The notes under the pieces: model-generated | Told to the model about the DNA's origin: nothing | The model's input: the letters and a program-made list of their open reading frames with translations, nothing else | The model's database searches: none | In this document: positions 22,851 through 30,990 of the stretch, piece by piece | Layout: each line of letters opens with the position of its first letter | How positions within the stretch are numbered: position 1 is the first letter of the stretch | Source: Nocardia elegans NBRC 108235 | GTDB lineage: Bacteria > Actinomycetota > Actinomycetes > Mycobacteriales > Mycobacteriaceae | Assembly: GCF_001612845.1 (NCBI RefSeq) | Contig: NZ_BDBF01000061.1 | Coordinates: forward strand, 1 to 38,790 | Reading direction: 5' to 3' | DNA length: 38,790 nt | Made by a program: the position numbers and the translations under genes

Positions 22851-24455
22851 TCACGCCCCGCATCCGGTGTCACAACCGGCGGCCGCCGGCAGAGTCTCCG
22901 GGGCACCGATCCGGGGCAGTCCGAGGCCCACCCCGATCGGTGCGGTCTTCGGCAGTACACCGCGTTCGTGCGCATCGCCGGCGCGCGTGCGGCGGTGGGT
23001 GTGGACCGGACCGTCGGCGATGAGGTGGTGGGGCGCCGCCTCGGTGATGTCGACGGTGACGATATCGCCGGGCCGGATCGCCGCGTCGCCGGGCCGGAAG
23101 TGCACCAGCCGGCCGTCGCGCGCCCGGCCGCTCATCCGCGCGGTCGCCGCGTTCTTCTTACCGGCGCCCTCGGCGACCAGCAGTTCGACCTCGGTGCCGA
23201 TCAGCGCGCGATTGGCTTCCAGCGAGATCTGTTCCTGCAGTTCGATCAACCGGTCGTAGCGCTCCTGGACCACCGCCTTGGGCACCTGATCGGCCATGGT
23301 GGCCGCGGGCGTGCCGGGACGGACCGAATACTGGAAGGTGAAGGCGCTGGTGAACCGCGCCTGCCGGACGACGTCCAGGGTCTCCTGGAAATCCTCCTCG
23401 GTCTCGCCGGGGAAGCCGACGATGATGTCGGTGGTGATCGCGGCGTGCGGCATCGCGGCCCGCACCTTCTCGATGATGCCGAGGTAGCGATCCTTACGGT
23501 AGGACCGGCGCATCGCCTTGAGCACCCGGTCCGAACCCGATTGCAGCGGCATGTGCAACTGCGGGCACACGTTCGGAGTCTGCGCCATCGCCTCGATGAC
23601 GTCGTCGGTGAATTCCGCCGGATGCGGCGAGGTGAAACGCACCCGCTCGAGCCCGTCGATGCTGCCGCAGGCGCGCAGCAATTTCGCGAAGGCACCGCGA
23701 TCCCGGTGTTCGGGCGCGAAATCGGCCGGATGTCCTTGCGGCAGTGCGGGTTCGGCGAAGTTCACCCCGTAGGAGTTGACGTTCTGCCCGAGCAGCGTCA
23801 CCTCGAGCACGCCCTGATCCACCAGCGCCTGCACCTCGGCCAGCACATCGCCCGGCCGCCGGTCGACCTCTTTGCCGCGCAGCGAGGGCACGATGCAGAA
23901 CGTGCAGGTGTTGTTGCAGCCCACCGAGATCGACACCCAGCCGGCGTAGGCGGATTCGCGACGAGCCGGCAGCGTCGACGGGAACGCCTCCAGCGATTCC
24001 AGGATTTCGACCTGCGCCTGCTCGTTGTGGCGGGCGCGCTCGAGCAGCACCGGCAGCGATCCGATGTTGTGGGTGCCGAAGACGACGTCGACCCAGGGCG
24101 CCTTGCGCACGACGGTGTCGCGGTCCTTCTGCGCCAGGCAGCCGCCGACCGCGATCTGCATACCGGGCCGCTCGGCCTTGATCGGCGCCAGATGTCCGAG
24201 CGTTCCGTACAGTTTGTTGTCGGCGTTCTCGCGCACCGCGCAGGTGTTGAACACCACCAGATCGGCGGTCTGCCCGCCCGTGGCCTTGGTGTATCCGGCG
24301 TCCTCGAGCAGGCCCGACAGCCGTTCGGAGTCGTGCACGTTCATCTGGCAGCCGTAGGTGCGCACCTCGTAGGTCCGCGGGGACTGCGGATCGGTGGCCG
24401 AACCGAGGGCGCGTCCCGCAGCCGAATGCGCTGCAACCTGCATGGACGAATTCAC
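22851..24455 (-). CDS. miaB: tRNA-2-methylthio-N6-dimethylallyladenosine synthase
   Basis: The 534-aa radical-SAM methylthiotransferase thiomethylates i6A37 made by MiaA. The N-terminal UPF0004 domain carries cluster cysteines C36, C72 and C106 (YGCQMN, NTCAVREN, GGCLAQ). The radical-SAM motif is CNNTCTFC (C180, C184, C187), and a C-terminal TRAM domain includes VELLVAEGAGKKN. The last ~60 residues continue past TRAM with a His/Arg-rich tail. The GTG at 24455 lacks a Shine-Dalgarno but has TACCCT six bases upstream (24467-24462), suggesting a leaderless transcript; an ATG four codons later is an alternative. It diverges from gluA. Confidence 0.95.
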   Translation of the reverse strand: MNSSMQVAAHSAAGRALGSATDPQSPRTYEVRTYGCQMNVHDSERLSGLLEDAGYTKATGGQTADLVVFNTCAVRENADNKLYGTLGHLAPIKAERPGMQIAVGGCLAQKDRDTVVRKAPWVDVVFGTHNIGSLPVLLERARHNEQAQVEILESLEAFPSTLPARRESAYAGWVSISVGCNNTCTFCIVPSLRGKEVDRRPGDVLAEVQALVDQGVLEVTLLGQNVNSYGVNFAEPALPQGHPADFAPEHRDRGAFAKLLRACGSIDGLERVRFTSPHPAEFTDDVIEAMAQTPNVCPQLHMPLQSGSDRVLKAMRRSYRKDRYLGIIEKVRAAMPHAAITTDIIVGFPGETEEDFQETLDVVRQARFTSAFTFQYSVRPGTPAATMADQVPKAVVQERYDRLIELQEQISLEANRALIGTEVELLVAEGAGKKNAATARMSGRARDGRLVHFRPGDAAIRPGDIVTVDITEAAPHHLIADGPVHTHRRTRAGDAHERGVLPKTAPIGVGLGLPRIGAPETLPAAAGCDTGCGA

Positions 24456-24638
24456 GGGTCCAGGGTAGACGCTGCGCGAAATCGGACGCCCACCCCGGTC
24501 GCCCGCGACCGGCGCGCGGTGACGCCGGTCACGCGCGCGGGCGCCCAGGTCACCACCGGGTTAAGCGCAGGCGGCGACGGCGCGACGCACGCGCCAAAAG
24601 TGCGCATTTCGCGCAGGACCGCTCTAGGGTCGACTGTC

Positions 24639-25469
24639 ATGACCGATGCTGCCGACGCAACACCCGGCACCGCCAGCGCTGGGAACACCTCCGATCCGGT
24701 CGCGGCCGAGGCATCCGCGGGAACCGCGACCGTTCCGCCGATGATCTCGATGCGCAACGTGGACAAGCATTTCGGTGATCTGCATGTGCTGCGCGATGTG
24801 AATCTGGAGGTGCCGCGGGGGCAGGTGGTGATCGTGCTCGGCCCCTCCGGGTCGGGCAAATCCACGTTGTGCCGCACGGTCAATCGGCTCGAGCCGATCG
24901 ATTCCGGCACCATCGCCGTCGACGGTGTCGAGCTGCCGGCCGAGGGTCGCGCACTGGCGAAGTTGCGCGCCGACGTGGGCATGGTGTTCCAGTCGTTCAA
25001 TCTGTTCGCGCACAAGACGATCCTGGACAATGTCATGCTCGGGCCGGTCAAGGTGCGCCGCATCGCCAAGAAGCAGGCCCGCGCGCGGGCACTGGAACTG
25101 CTCGAGCGGGTGGGCATCGCCGATCAGGCCGACAAGTATCCGGCGCAGCTGTCGGGCGGTCAGCAGCAGCGCGTGGCCATCGCCCGGGCGTTGGCCATGA
25201 ATCCGAAGGTGATGCTGTTCGACGAGCCCACCTCGGCCCTGGATCCGGAAATGGTCAGCGAGGTGCTGGAGGTGATGGTCGCACTGGCCAAGGAGGGCAT
25301 GACGATGCTGGTGGTCACGCACGAAATGGGATTCGCTCGCCGCGCCGGAGACCGTGTGCTGTTCATGGCCGACGGCCGGATCGTCGAGGACGCGGCGCCC
25401 GAAACCTTCTTCACCGCACCCGCTTCCGAGCGTGCCAAGGATTTCCTGGGCAAAATCTTGAGCCATTGA
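24639..25469 (+). CDS. gluA: Glutamate ABC transporter ATP-binding protein
   Basis: The 276-aa ATPase of a polar amino-acid importer has Walker A GPSGSGKST (68-76), Q-loop MVFQSFNLFAH, signature LSGGQQQRVAIARAL and Walker B VMLFDEPTSALDPEM. Family enzymes begin near MISMRNVDKHFGD; this protein has a ~34-residue Ala/Thr-rich extension before that point. The ATG at 24639 has no Shine-Dalgarno, but TAGGGT lies eight bases upstream (24625-24630), so it may be leaderless; an internal ATG (M35) is the alternative. It is the first gene of gluABCD and energises the permeases GluC and GluD. Confidence 0.93.
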   Translation: MTDAADATPGTASAGNTSDPVAAEASAGTATVPPMISMRNVDKHFGDLHVLRDVNLEVPRGQVVIVLGPSGSGKSTLCRTVNRLEPIDSGTIAVDGVELPAEGRALAKLRADVGMVFQSFNLFAHKTILDNVMLGPVKVRRIAKKQARARALELLERVGIADQADKYPAQLSGGQQQRVAIARALAMNPKVMLFDEPTSALDPEMVSEVLEVMVALAKEGMTMLVVTHEMGFARRAGDRVLFMADGRIVEDAAPETFFTAPASERAKDFLGKILSH

Positions 25470-25554
25470 TCGCAATGCACGACCGCGGCGGGATCGATGA
25501 CCGGCCCGCGCACCGCGGAGGACCCTTCACACTTCACGAGAGAGAAGGCATTCG

Positions 25555-26385
25555 ATGAGGATCACCCGAGCGCTGCGGTTCGGCATCGGCGCGCTGGCCA
25601 TCGCGGTCGTCGCGACCGGATGCGGCGGCGGCAGCAACAAGACCGCCACCGAACACGCGTCGGAAGGCAAACTCACCATCGGCATCAAATTCGATCAGCC
25701 GGGTCTGGGCCTGCGCAATCGAGACGGGTCGTTCTCCGGATTCGATGTGGATGTGGCGACCTACGTCGCCGGAAAGCTCGGCGTGAGCCCGGACAAGATC
25801 ACCTTCAAGGAGGCTCCCTCCGCGCAACGCGAGACGCTGATCCAGAACGGGCAGGTCGATTATGTGGTCGCCACCTATTCGATCACCGATCAGCGCAAGC
25901 AGAAGGTCGACTTCGCCGGGCCGTATTACATTGCGGGCCAATCCTTGCTGGTGCGCGCCGACAACACCGATATCACGGGCCCGGAATCGCTGAAAGGCGG
26001 CAAGAAACTCTGCTCGGTGAAGGGATCCACACCGGCGCAGAACATTCAGAAGAATTTCGCCAACGATGTGCAGCTGCAGGAATACGACACCTATTCGCTG
26101 TGCGTGGAGGCGCTGAAATCCGGAGCGGTGGACGCGGTCACCACCGACAACATCATTCTGGCCGGTTACGCCGCGCAATCTCCGGGCCAGTTGAAGGTGG
26201 TCGGGCAGCCGTTCACGACCGAGAACTACGGCATCGGCCTGAAGAAGGGCGACAAGGAGTCTCGCGACAAGATCAACGATGCGATCGAGTCGATGATCAA
26301 CGACGGCTCCTGGAAAGCCTCGCTGGAGAAGAACCTCGGCAACACCTTCCCGATCCCGTCGCCGCCGCAGGTCGACCGCTACTGA
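25555..26385 (+). CDS. gluB: Glutamate-binding lipoprotein of ABC transporter
   Basis: The 276-aa extracellular substrate-binding protein has a signal peptide with lipobox VVATGC, so Cys23 should be lipidated after cleavage. The SBP_bac_3 domain follows: LTIGIKFDQPGLGLR, SFSGFDVDVATYVAGKLG, QVDYVVATYSITDQRKQKVDFAGPY and GIGLKKGDKESRDKINDAIE. The segment order is that of GluB of corynebacteria. The ATG has GAGAGAAGG eight bases upstream. It is 85 bp after gluA and 65 bp before gluC. Confidence 0.93.
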   Translation: MRITRALRFGIGALAIAVVATGCGGGSNKTATEHASEGKLTIGIKFDQPGLGLRNRDGSFSGFDVDVATYVAGKLGVSPDKITFKEAPSAQRETLIQNGQVDYVVATYSITDQRKQKVDFAGPYYIAGQSLLVRADNTDITGPESLKGGKKLCSVKGSTPAQNIQKNFANDVQLQEYDTYSLCVEALKSGAVDAVTTDNIILAGYAAQSPGQLKVVGQPFTTENYGIGLKKGDKESRDKINDAIESMINDGSWKASLEKNLGNTFPIPSPPQVDRY

Positions 26386-26450
26386 TTCGGCGCGGGTTCC
26401 GGCCGCCCGGAACCCTGTCCGGCACAGAGAAGTAGGAGGGCGCGTCCACC

Positions 26451-27137
26451 GTGTTCGACTTGATCTCCCGATACGACAATCAGCTGTGGGACGCCTTCTG
26501 GGTAACCATCAAACTGACCGTGTTCTCCGCCGTCGGGGCGCTGATCATCGGCACCCTGGTGGCGGCGATGCGAGTGTCGCCGATTCCGGTGGCGCGGTGG
26601 ATCGGTACCGCGTATGTGACCGTGTTCCGCAATACCCCGCTCACGTTGATCCTGGTGTTCTGCTCACTCGGTCTCTACACGACCCTGGGCATCAAGCTCG
26701 CGAGTGAGAGTTCGGGGCTGGATTTCCTGCCCACCAACAACTTTCGTTTCGCCGTCCTCGGCTTGAGTGTGTACACGGCGTCGTTCGTGTGTGAATCGCT
26801 GCGCGCGGGAATCAACACCGTGCCGCTGGGGCAGTCCGAGGCCGGACGGTCACTGGGCTTGACCTTCGGTCAGAATCTGCGACATGTGGTGTTGCCGCAG
26901 GCGTTCCGGTCGGTGATCGCGCCGCTGGGCAGCGTATTGATCGCGCTGACGAAGAATTCCACGATCGCGTCGGCGATCGGCGTGGCCGAGGCGGCGGCAC
27001 TGATGGCCTCCATGAACGAGACCGAGGCCGACATTCTCGCCATCGGCGCGATCTTCGCCCTCGGCTTCGTCATTCTCACGCTGCCCACCGGATTGCTGTT
27101 CGGCTGGCTGGCCAAGCGATTCGAGGTGAAGCGATGA
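26451..27137 (+). CDS. gluC: Glutamate ABC transporter permease
   Basis: The 228-aa inner-membrane permease is of the His/Glu/Gln/Arg type. It has ALIIGTLVAAMRVSPIPVAR and the family loop ARWIGTAYVTVFRNTPLTL. The EAA motif that contacts the ATPase is seen in GQSEAGRSLGLTFGQNLRHVVLPQAF. About five membrane segments are visible. The GTG start has AGGAGGG upstream. It overlaps gluD by 4 bp (ATGA), so the two permeases are coupled. Confidence 0.93.
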   Translation: MFDLISRYDNQLWDAFWVTIKLTVFSAVGALIIGTLVAAMRVSPIPVARWIGTAYVTVFRNTPLTLILVFCSLGLYTTLGIKLASESSGLDFLPTNNFRFAVLGLSVYTASFVCESLRAGINTVPLGQSEAGRSLGLTFGQNLRHVVLPQAFRSVIAPLGSVLIALTKNSTIASAIGVAEAAALMASMNETEADILAIGAIFALGFVILTLPTGLLFGWLAKRFEVKR

Positions 27138-28039
27138 GTGCGAATGCCTCGGTCCTCTACGACGTCCCCGGCCCGAAGGCGCGCCGGCGGCATGCGCTGT
27201 ATTCGGTGCTGGTGCTGGCGGTCCTGGTGGTGCTCGGCTGGCTGGTGTGGCGGGCGTTCGACGAGAAGGGCCAGCTCACCGCCGAGAAGTGGAAGCCGTT
27301 CGTAGAGTCGGAGGTCTGGCAGACCTACATCCTGCCCGGCTTGCGCGGCACCGTGGTGGCCGCCGCACTGGCGATCGTGTTCGCGATGGTGATCGGCGTG
27401 GTCTTCGGCTTGCTGCGCCTGTCCGATCATCGCGTCGTGCGGTGGGTGGCGGGGGTGATCGTCGAAGTGTCCCGGGCCATTCCGGTGCTGATCCTGATGA
27501 TCTTCCTCTACAACTGGTTCGCCAAGGACAATCTGTTCGCCTCCGACCAGCTGGCGCTGGCGGCCGTGGTGATCGCGCTGACCGTGTACAACGGGTCGGT
27601 GATCGCCGAGATCGTGCGCTCGGGCATTCGATCGCTGCCGCGCGGCCAGACCGAGGCGGCCCAGGCGCTGGGATTGAGCAAGGGTCAGATGATGCGGATC
27701 ATACTGCTGCCGCAGGCGGTGACGGCGATGCTGCCGGCGCTGATCTCGCAGATGGTCGTGGCGCTCAAGGACACCGCGCTCGGCTACCAGATCACCTATC
27801 AGGAGATCGTGCGCCAGGGGCAGCAACTGGGTGCGGCCGAGCAGAACACCGTGCCGGCGCTGATCGTGGTAGCCGTCATCATGATCGCCCTGAACTGGGC
27901 GCTGACCTTCCTCGCCACCAGGGTGGAGCAGCGGTTGCGGTCGCGGCGCCGAGGGCGGACCGTGCTGGGTGTGAACTCGGTGCTCACCGATGCCGCACCG
28001 GGCGTGGATCTGTCACTGAGCCGGACCGCGGCGCCGTAA
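27134..28039 (+). CDS. gluD: Glutamate ABC transporter permease
   Basis: The 301-aa second permease of the importer has an N-terminal membrane segment (ALYSVLVLAVLVVLGWLVW), the periplasmic stretch FVESEVWQTYILPGLRGT, EVSRAIPVLILMIFLYNWFA, and the EAA motif GQTEAAQALGLSKGQMMRIILLPQAV. The C-terminal ~45 residues are Arg/Thr-rich and cytoplasmic. ATG overlaps the gluC stop. The following 28040-28257 shows no convincing gene or terminator. Confidence 0.93.
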   Translation: MSANASVLYDVPGPKARRRHALYSVLVLAVLVVLGWLVWRAFDEKGQLTAEKWKPFVESEVWQTYILPGLRGTVVAAALAIVFAMVIGVVFGLLRLSDHRVVRWVAGVIVEVSRAIPVLILMIFLYNWFAKDNLFASDQLALAAVVIALTVYNGSVIAEIVRSGIRSLPRGQTEAAQALGLSKGQMMRIILLPQAVTAMLPALISQMVVALKDTALGYQITYQEIVRQGQQLGAAEQNTVPALIVVAVIMIALNWALTFLATRVEQRLRSRRRGRTVLGVNSVLTDAAPGVDLSLSRTAAP

Positions 28040-28257
28040 CCGGGCGGTTCGGCGATCGCGGCGGATTCGGGTGCGCAGCTGGGCAGGGCGACGGTGTCGA
28101 CGTCCTCCGCGGGACGAGTTGCGCTCGCACCGAGCACAACCCTCGCACCCGCCGGCTCGATGGTCGATCCTGGACGCGCACCACCCCGGTCGCCGGGCCA
28201 CGCCACTCGCGGCGGCCGGGGATGGGTGTCCAATCGGCCGCTGCGCCTTCCCTGCGA

Positions 28258-28458
28258 CTATCTGGCCAGGAAATGCCAGCCGAGCCACGCCCACAGGATT
28301 ACCGCGACGATGCGGGCTGTTCGGGTGCGGGTCAGATAGCGCACGGTGTCGCCGAGGCCGGCGAACGACATGCGGCGCCAATGGGCCACCGCCGTCATGC
28401 TGATCACGATGACGGCCAGAACTGCGAATCCCGTGATCACGAGGGCACGATCGGTCAT
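28258..28458 (-). CDS. Small membrane protein (66 aa)
   Basis: The 66-aa product has two hydrophobic segments (ALVITGFAVLAVIVISMTAV and IVAVILWAWLGWHFLA) joined by a basic loop (HWRRMSFAGLGDTVRYLTRTRTAR). The C-terminal W-x-W-x-G-W-H-F-L pattern suggests a small conserved actinobacterial membrane family (perhaps DUF6186, tentative). The ATG overlaps the upstream gene stop by 4 bp (ATGA). Function unknown. It pairs with the 136-aa membrane protein. Confidence 0.7.
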   Translation of the reverse strand: MTDRALVITGFAVLAVIVISMTAVAHWRRMSFAGLGDTVRYLTRTRTARIVAVILWAWLGWHFLAR

Positions 28459-28865
28459 TTCCGCACCAGCCACCATCCGGCACCCAACCAGATCAGCCAT
28501 CCGATGAAGCGGCCCGGCCCAGCCTCCAGCGCGGGGCTGAGCAGGGTCGACAGGGTCGGATGGGCAGCGTCCGGGACGAGCAGTGCGGGTTGGGACAGCC
28601 AGGCATACAGTTCCCACGCCAGTACGGCTGCGAACAGGATCGACCACACCACAACCGCGCGCCGAACCGCCGGCGTAAGCGACATTCGCCGTGTCCCGAC
28701 CCGAAGGGCACCGACGGCGACCACGACTGCGACACCGGCGACCAGCACCGTCGCGGCGACACCGAACGGACGGGTGAACGACCCCGCCACCGCCAGCCCG
28801 ACCCAGACGGCGACCGCCCCGACAGGTCGGCGCCGACTGCCGCCGCCCCGCACGTCGGTGGTCAT
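28455..28865 (-). CDS. Membrane protein (136 aa)
   Basis: The 136-aa integral membrane protein has about four hydrophobic segments (AVAVWVGLAVAGSF, AATVLVAGVAVVVAVGAL, AVVVWSILFAAVLAWELYAW, IGWLIWLGAGWWLV). A periplasmic or cytoplasmic loop, PDAAHPTLSTLLSPALEAG, lies before the last helix. The ATG has no Shine-Dalgarno, but TATGCT lies six bases upstream (28877-28872), suggesting leaderless transcription. It overlaps the 66-aa gene by 4 bp. Family not recognised; function unknown. Confidence 0.7.
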   Translation of the reverse strand: MTTDVRGGGSRRRPVGAVAVWVGLAVAGSFTRPFGVAATVLVAGVAVVVAVGALRVGTRRMSLTPAVRRAVVVWSILFAAVLAWELYAWLSQPALLVPDAAHPTLSTLLSPALEAGPGRFIGWLIWLGAGWWLVRK

Positions 28866-28902
28866 CAGCGCAGCATAGGGCCTGCACCGGACACCGGTCG
28901 AG

Positions 28903-30987
28903 TCACGCGGGCGGGTAACCCTCTCCGAGTTCGGCGCGCACGGCGGCGTAGGCGATCGACTGCCGGTATCCCTGGCGGGCGAGCATGCCGACGAGGCGGT
29001 TGACCACCTTGTCCTCAGAGAGGTTTCGCGGCAGGGTGCGCATTTTGCGGCGCACCAGTTCCGCCGCTCGCTCCGCGTCGTCGTGGCCGGAATCCGCCGC
29101 TACCGCATCCGTGTCGGCGCTCTCTTCGGTATCGCCGACGGAGTTCTCGGTCCGATTCGGCTGTGCGGCAAAGGATTGCGCGGCCGCGGCCATTTCATCC
29201 TTCACCACGGCATACGCCATGGACTGGTTGTAGCCGCGGCGGGCGAGCATGCTCACCAGCCGCGCGGTTGCCTTGTCCCGCGGTACATCGCGCGACAGCG
29301 TTGCGAGCCTTTTCCGCACCAACTCTGCGGCGTGCTCGGCGTCGTCGGACTCGGACTTCCGCGACGCCGCCCCGGTCCCGACGAGCCCGGCCCCTCCGCC
29401 GTCCCGGTCCTTCGGCGAATGATGTTCCGCTGCAAGAGGCCCGGCACCGTCGGCGGGTTCGTCGTCCGCGACGTGATCTGTGTGGTCGAAACCGTCGGGG
29501 CCACTGCTCGACGTGACGGCCGCGGCGAGTTCGTCCTTGACCACCGTGTAGGCCATGGACTGGTTGTAGCCGCGGCGGGCGAGCATGCTCACCAGCCGGT
29601 TGGTCGTCTTCTCGGCGGGGAGGTCCGGCGGCAGGGTGGCGAGTTTGCGGCGGACCAGTTCGGCGGCGCGGGCGCTTTCGTCGGCGGGGGTGATGGCGGC
29701 CAGCGCGGGCCCGGCGTCGGTGTCGGACACACCTTTGCGTCGAAGTTCTTGCGCGAGAACTTTTTTCCCTTTGCCGGAGAAGGTGTGGCGGGAATGCACC
29801 CACTGTTCGGCGAAGGCGGCATCGTCGATCAGCCCGACCTCGGCGAGGCGGTTCAGTGCCCGCTCGGCGACCTCGGGCGCGAACCCCTTGGCCGCCAGTT
29901 TGTCCGCCAGTTCGGCGCGGCTGCGCGCTCGATCGGCGAGCAGGCGCAGGCAGATGTCCTTGGCCTGCGCCTCGGTCCCCGCCTTCGGTGCAGCGGATTG
30001 CGCGGCGTCGGAACGCTGTTCGCCGCTGTCGGCGGATCGACGCCGAGAACCCCGGCGCCCTCCCCCGCCGGCGCCCTCTCTGCGTGACCGTCTTCGCGTG
30101 CCGCCCTGGTCTGCCCCGTCATCCGACTGCGGGTACGCCATGGGGCTGTCGTCCGTAACGAACGAGCCGCTGTGGCCACCCTCCGACCGCCCCTCCGACC
30201 GCCCCTCCGCCCGATGGGTGCGGCCGGGCCGGCGATCACCGGTGGCGCGCTCGTCCCACCCCCGCTGCAGCGCCTCGACCTCAGCCTGCAGTGCGCGAAT
30301 ACGATTGCGCGCCTGGGAATCCTGTGTCGCCGAGCCATTACCGGACCGACTGGAGATCGCGGCTTCGCTACTCGACCGCGTCCGCCCTTCGAGTTCGGAG
30401 CCGCCCCGGACCTCGGACCCGCCATAAGGCCGAATATCGGACACGGAACCGGAGTGAACCTCCGGCCCGCCACGAGGCCGAGCCTCCGACTCGGAACCGG
30501 AGCGAACCTCCGGATCACCACCAGACCGAGCGTCGGACTCGGAGCCGAAGCGAACTTCGGGCCCGTTATGAGGCTGGACCTCGGACTTGGACCGAACCTC
30601 CGGCCCACTATGGCGCCGGACCTCGGGCGCAGAACCGGACCGACCTTCCGGCTCGATGTGGGGCGAGACCTCGGGCTCGAACGCGGACCGGGCCGCCGGC
30701 TGGGGTCCGTGCGTGTCATCGACCGGACCGCGCTGGGGCACCGGACCGTCATCGGAACGCCATACACCGGCGGGCGCATCCCCCGCCTTCTGCTTCGATC
30801 GCAAGCGTCGGGCCGAACCACCCTGTCGGCGAACGGGTTTCGACCAGGATTCGCTTTCCGGGTCGCCGCTGCGTCGGGAGCGGGAGTCGATGTCTTCCAG
30901 TTGCCGCCGCAGGCGTTCGACGGCGTCGAGCCGAGAGGCGCCAGGGTCCGGGAGGGGGGTGGACCCCGGCGCTTCCCGGTGCGGCAT
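28903..30987 (-). CDS. recX: RecX regulatory protein, giant form with three third-repeat modules
   Basis: The 694-aa product is about four times normal RecX length (about 170 aa). Residues 1-340 are low complexity, with a degenerate 16-residue repeat (PEVRSGSESEARPRGG type, 104-208), a short coiled segment (229-245) and an Arg/Gly/Ser-rich tract. The RecX core starts at about 340: module 1 ICLRLLADRARSRAELADKL, module 2 VGLIDDAAFAEQWVHSR (384-400) with LRRKGV. The usually single third module then appears three times: 437-489, 549-602 and 637-690, each A-A-E-L-V-R-[RK]-[RK] ... RLV[SG]MLAR-[RQ]-GY. RecX binds RecA filaments and inhibits recombinase activity. The ATG is 3 bp after the recA stop, so it is co-transcribed and SOS-induced. 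Confidence 0.9.
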   Translation of the reverse strand: MPHREAPGSTPLPDPGASRLDAVERLRRQLEDIDSRSRRSGDPESESWSKPVRRQGGSARRLRSKQKAGDAPAGVWRSDDGPVPQRGPVDDTHGPQPAARSAFEPEVSPHIEPEGRSGSAPEVRRHSGPEVRSKSEVQPHNGPEVRFGSESDARSGGDPEVRSGSESEARPRGGPEVHSGSVSDIRPYGGSEVRGGSELEGRTRSSSEAAISSRSGNGSATQDSQARNRIRALQAEVEALQRGWDERATGDRRPGRTHRAEGRSEGRSEGGHSGSFVTDDSPMAYPQSDDGADQGGTRRRSRREGAGGGGRRGSRRRSADSGEQRSDAAQSAAPKAGTEAQAKDICLRLLADRARSRAELADKLAAKGFAPEVAERALNRLAEVGLIDDAAFAEQWVHSRHTFSGKGKKVLAQELRRKGVSDTDAGPALAAITPADESARAAELVRRKLATLPPDLPAEKTTNRLVSMLARRGYNQSMAYTVVKDELAAAVTSSSGPDGFDHTDHVADDEPADGAGPLAAEHHSPKDRDGGGAGLVGTGAASRKSESDDAEHAAELVRKRLATLSRDVPRDKATARLVSMLARRGYNQSMAYAVVKDEMAAAAQSFAAQPNRTENSVGDTEESADTDAVAADSGHDDAERAAELVRRKMRTLPRNLSEDKVVNRLVGMLARQGYRQSIAYAAVRAELGEGYPPA
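29216..29598. repeat. 47-bp exact direct repeat within recX (29216-29262 and 29552-29598)
   Basis: Two copies of the same 47-bp stretch encode R-L-V-S-M-L-A-R-R-G-Y-N-Q-S-M-A and lie 336 bp apart, inside the first and second copies of the third RecX module. The 336-bp period is in frame (112 codons). Exact nucleotide identity, beside diverged flanks and a diverged third copy, points to a recent duplication or gene conversion. It could also mediate deletion of one module by recombination. Confidence 0.9.
30364..30678 (-). repeat. Degenerate 48-bp tandem repeat in the recX N-terminal region
   Basis: About seven imperfect units of 14-17 codons encode PEVR-x-GSESEAR-type sequences (recX residues 104-208). 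The best units are exactly 16 codons: PEVRFGSESDARSGGD, PEVRSGSESEARPRGG, PEVHSGSVSDIRPYGG and SEVRGGSELEGRTRSS. All keep the reading frame, so repeat gain or loss would change protein length without disrupting the RecX core. Confidence 0.8.
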
Positions 30988-30990
30988 CGG

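Noticed and set aside
22119..24638. Upstream extension of the gluA frame by 840 codons
   Set aside because: The frame is open by chance antisense to miaB; GluA family proteins start near 24639 or later.
28040..28257. Possible small gene or terminator after gluD
   Set aside because: Several frames are open, but none has a ribosome site or recognisable protein pattern, and no good hairpin was seen.
30364..30678. CRISPR-like array
   Set aside because: The repeats are adjacent, degenerate, 48 bp long and in frame with recX; there are no unique spacers of equal length and no cas genes.
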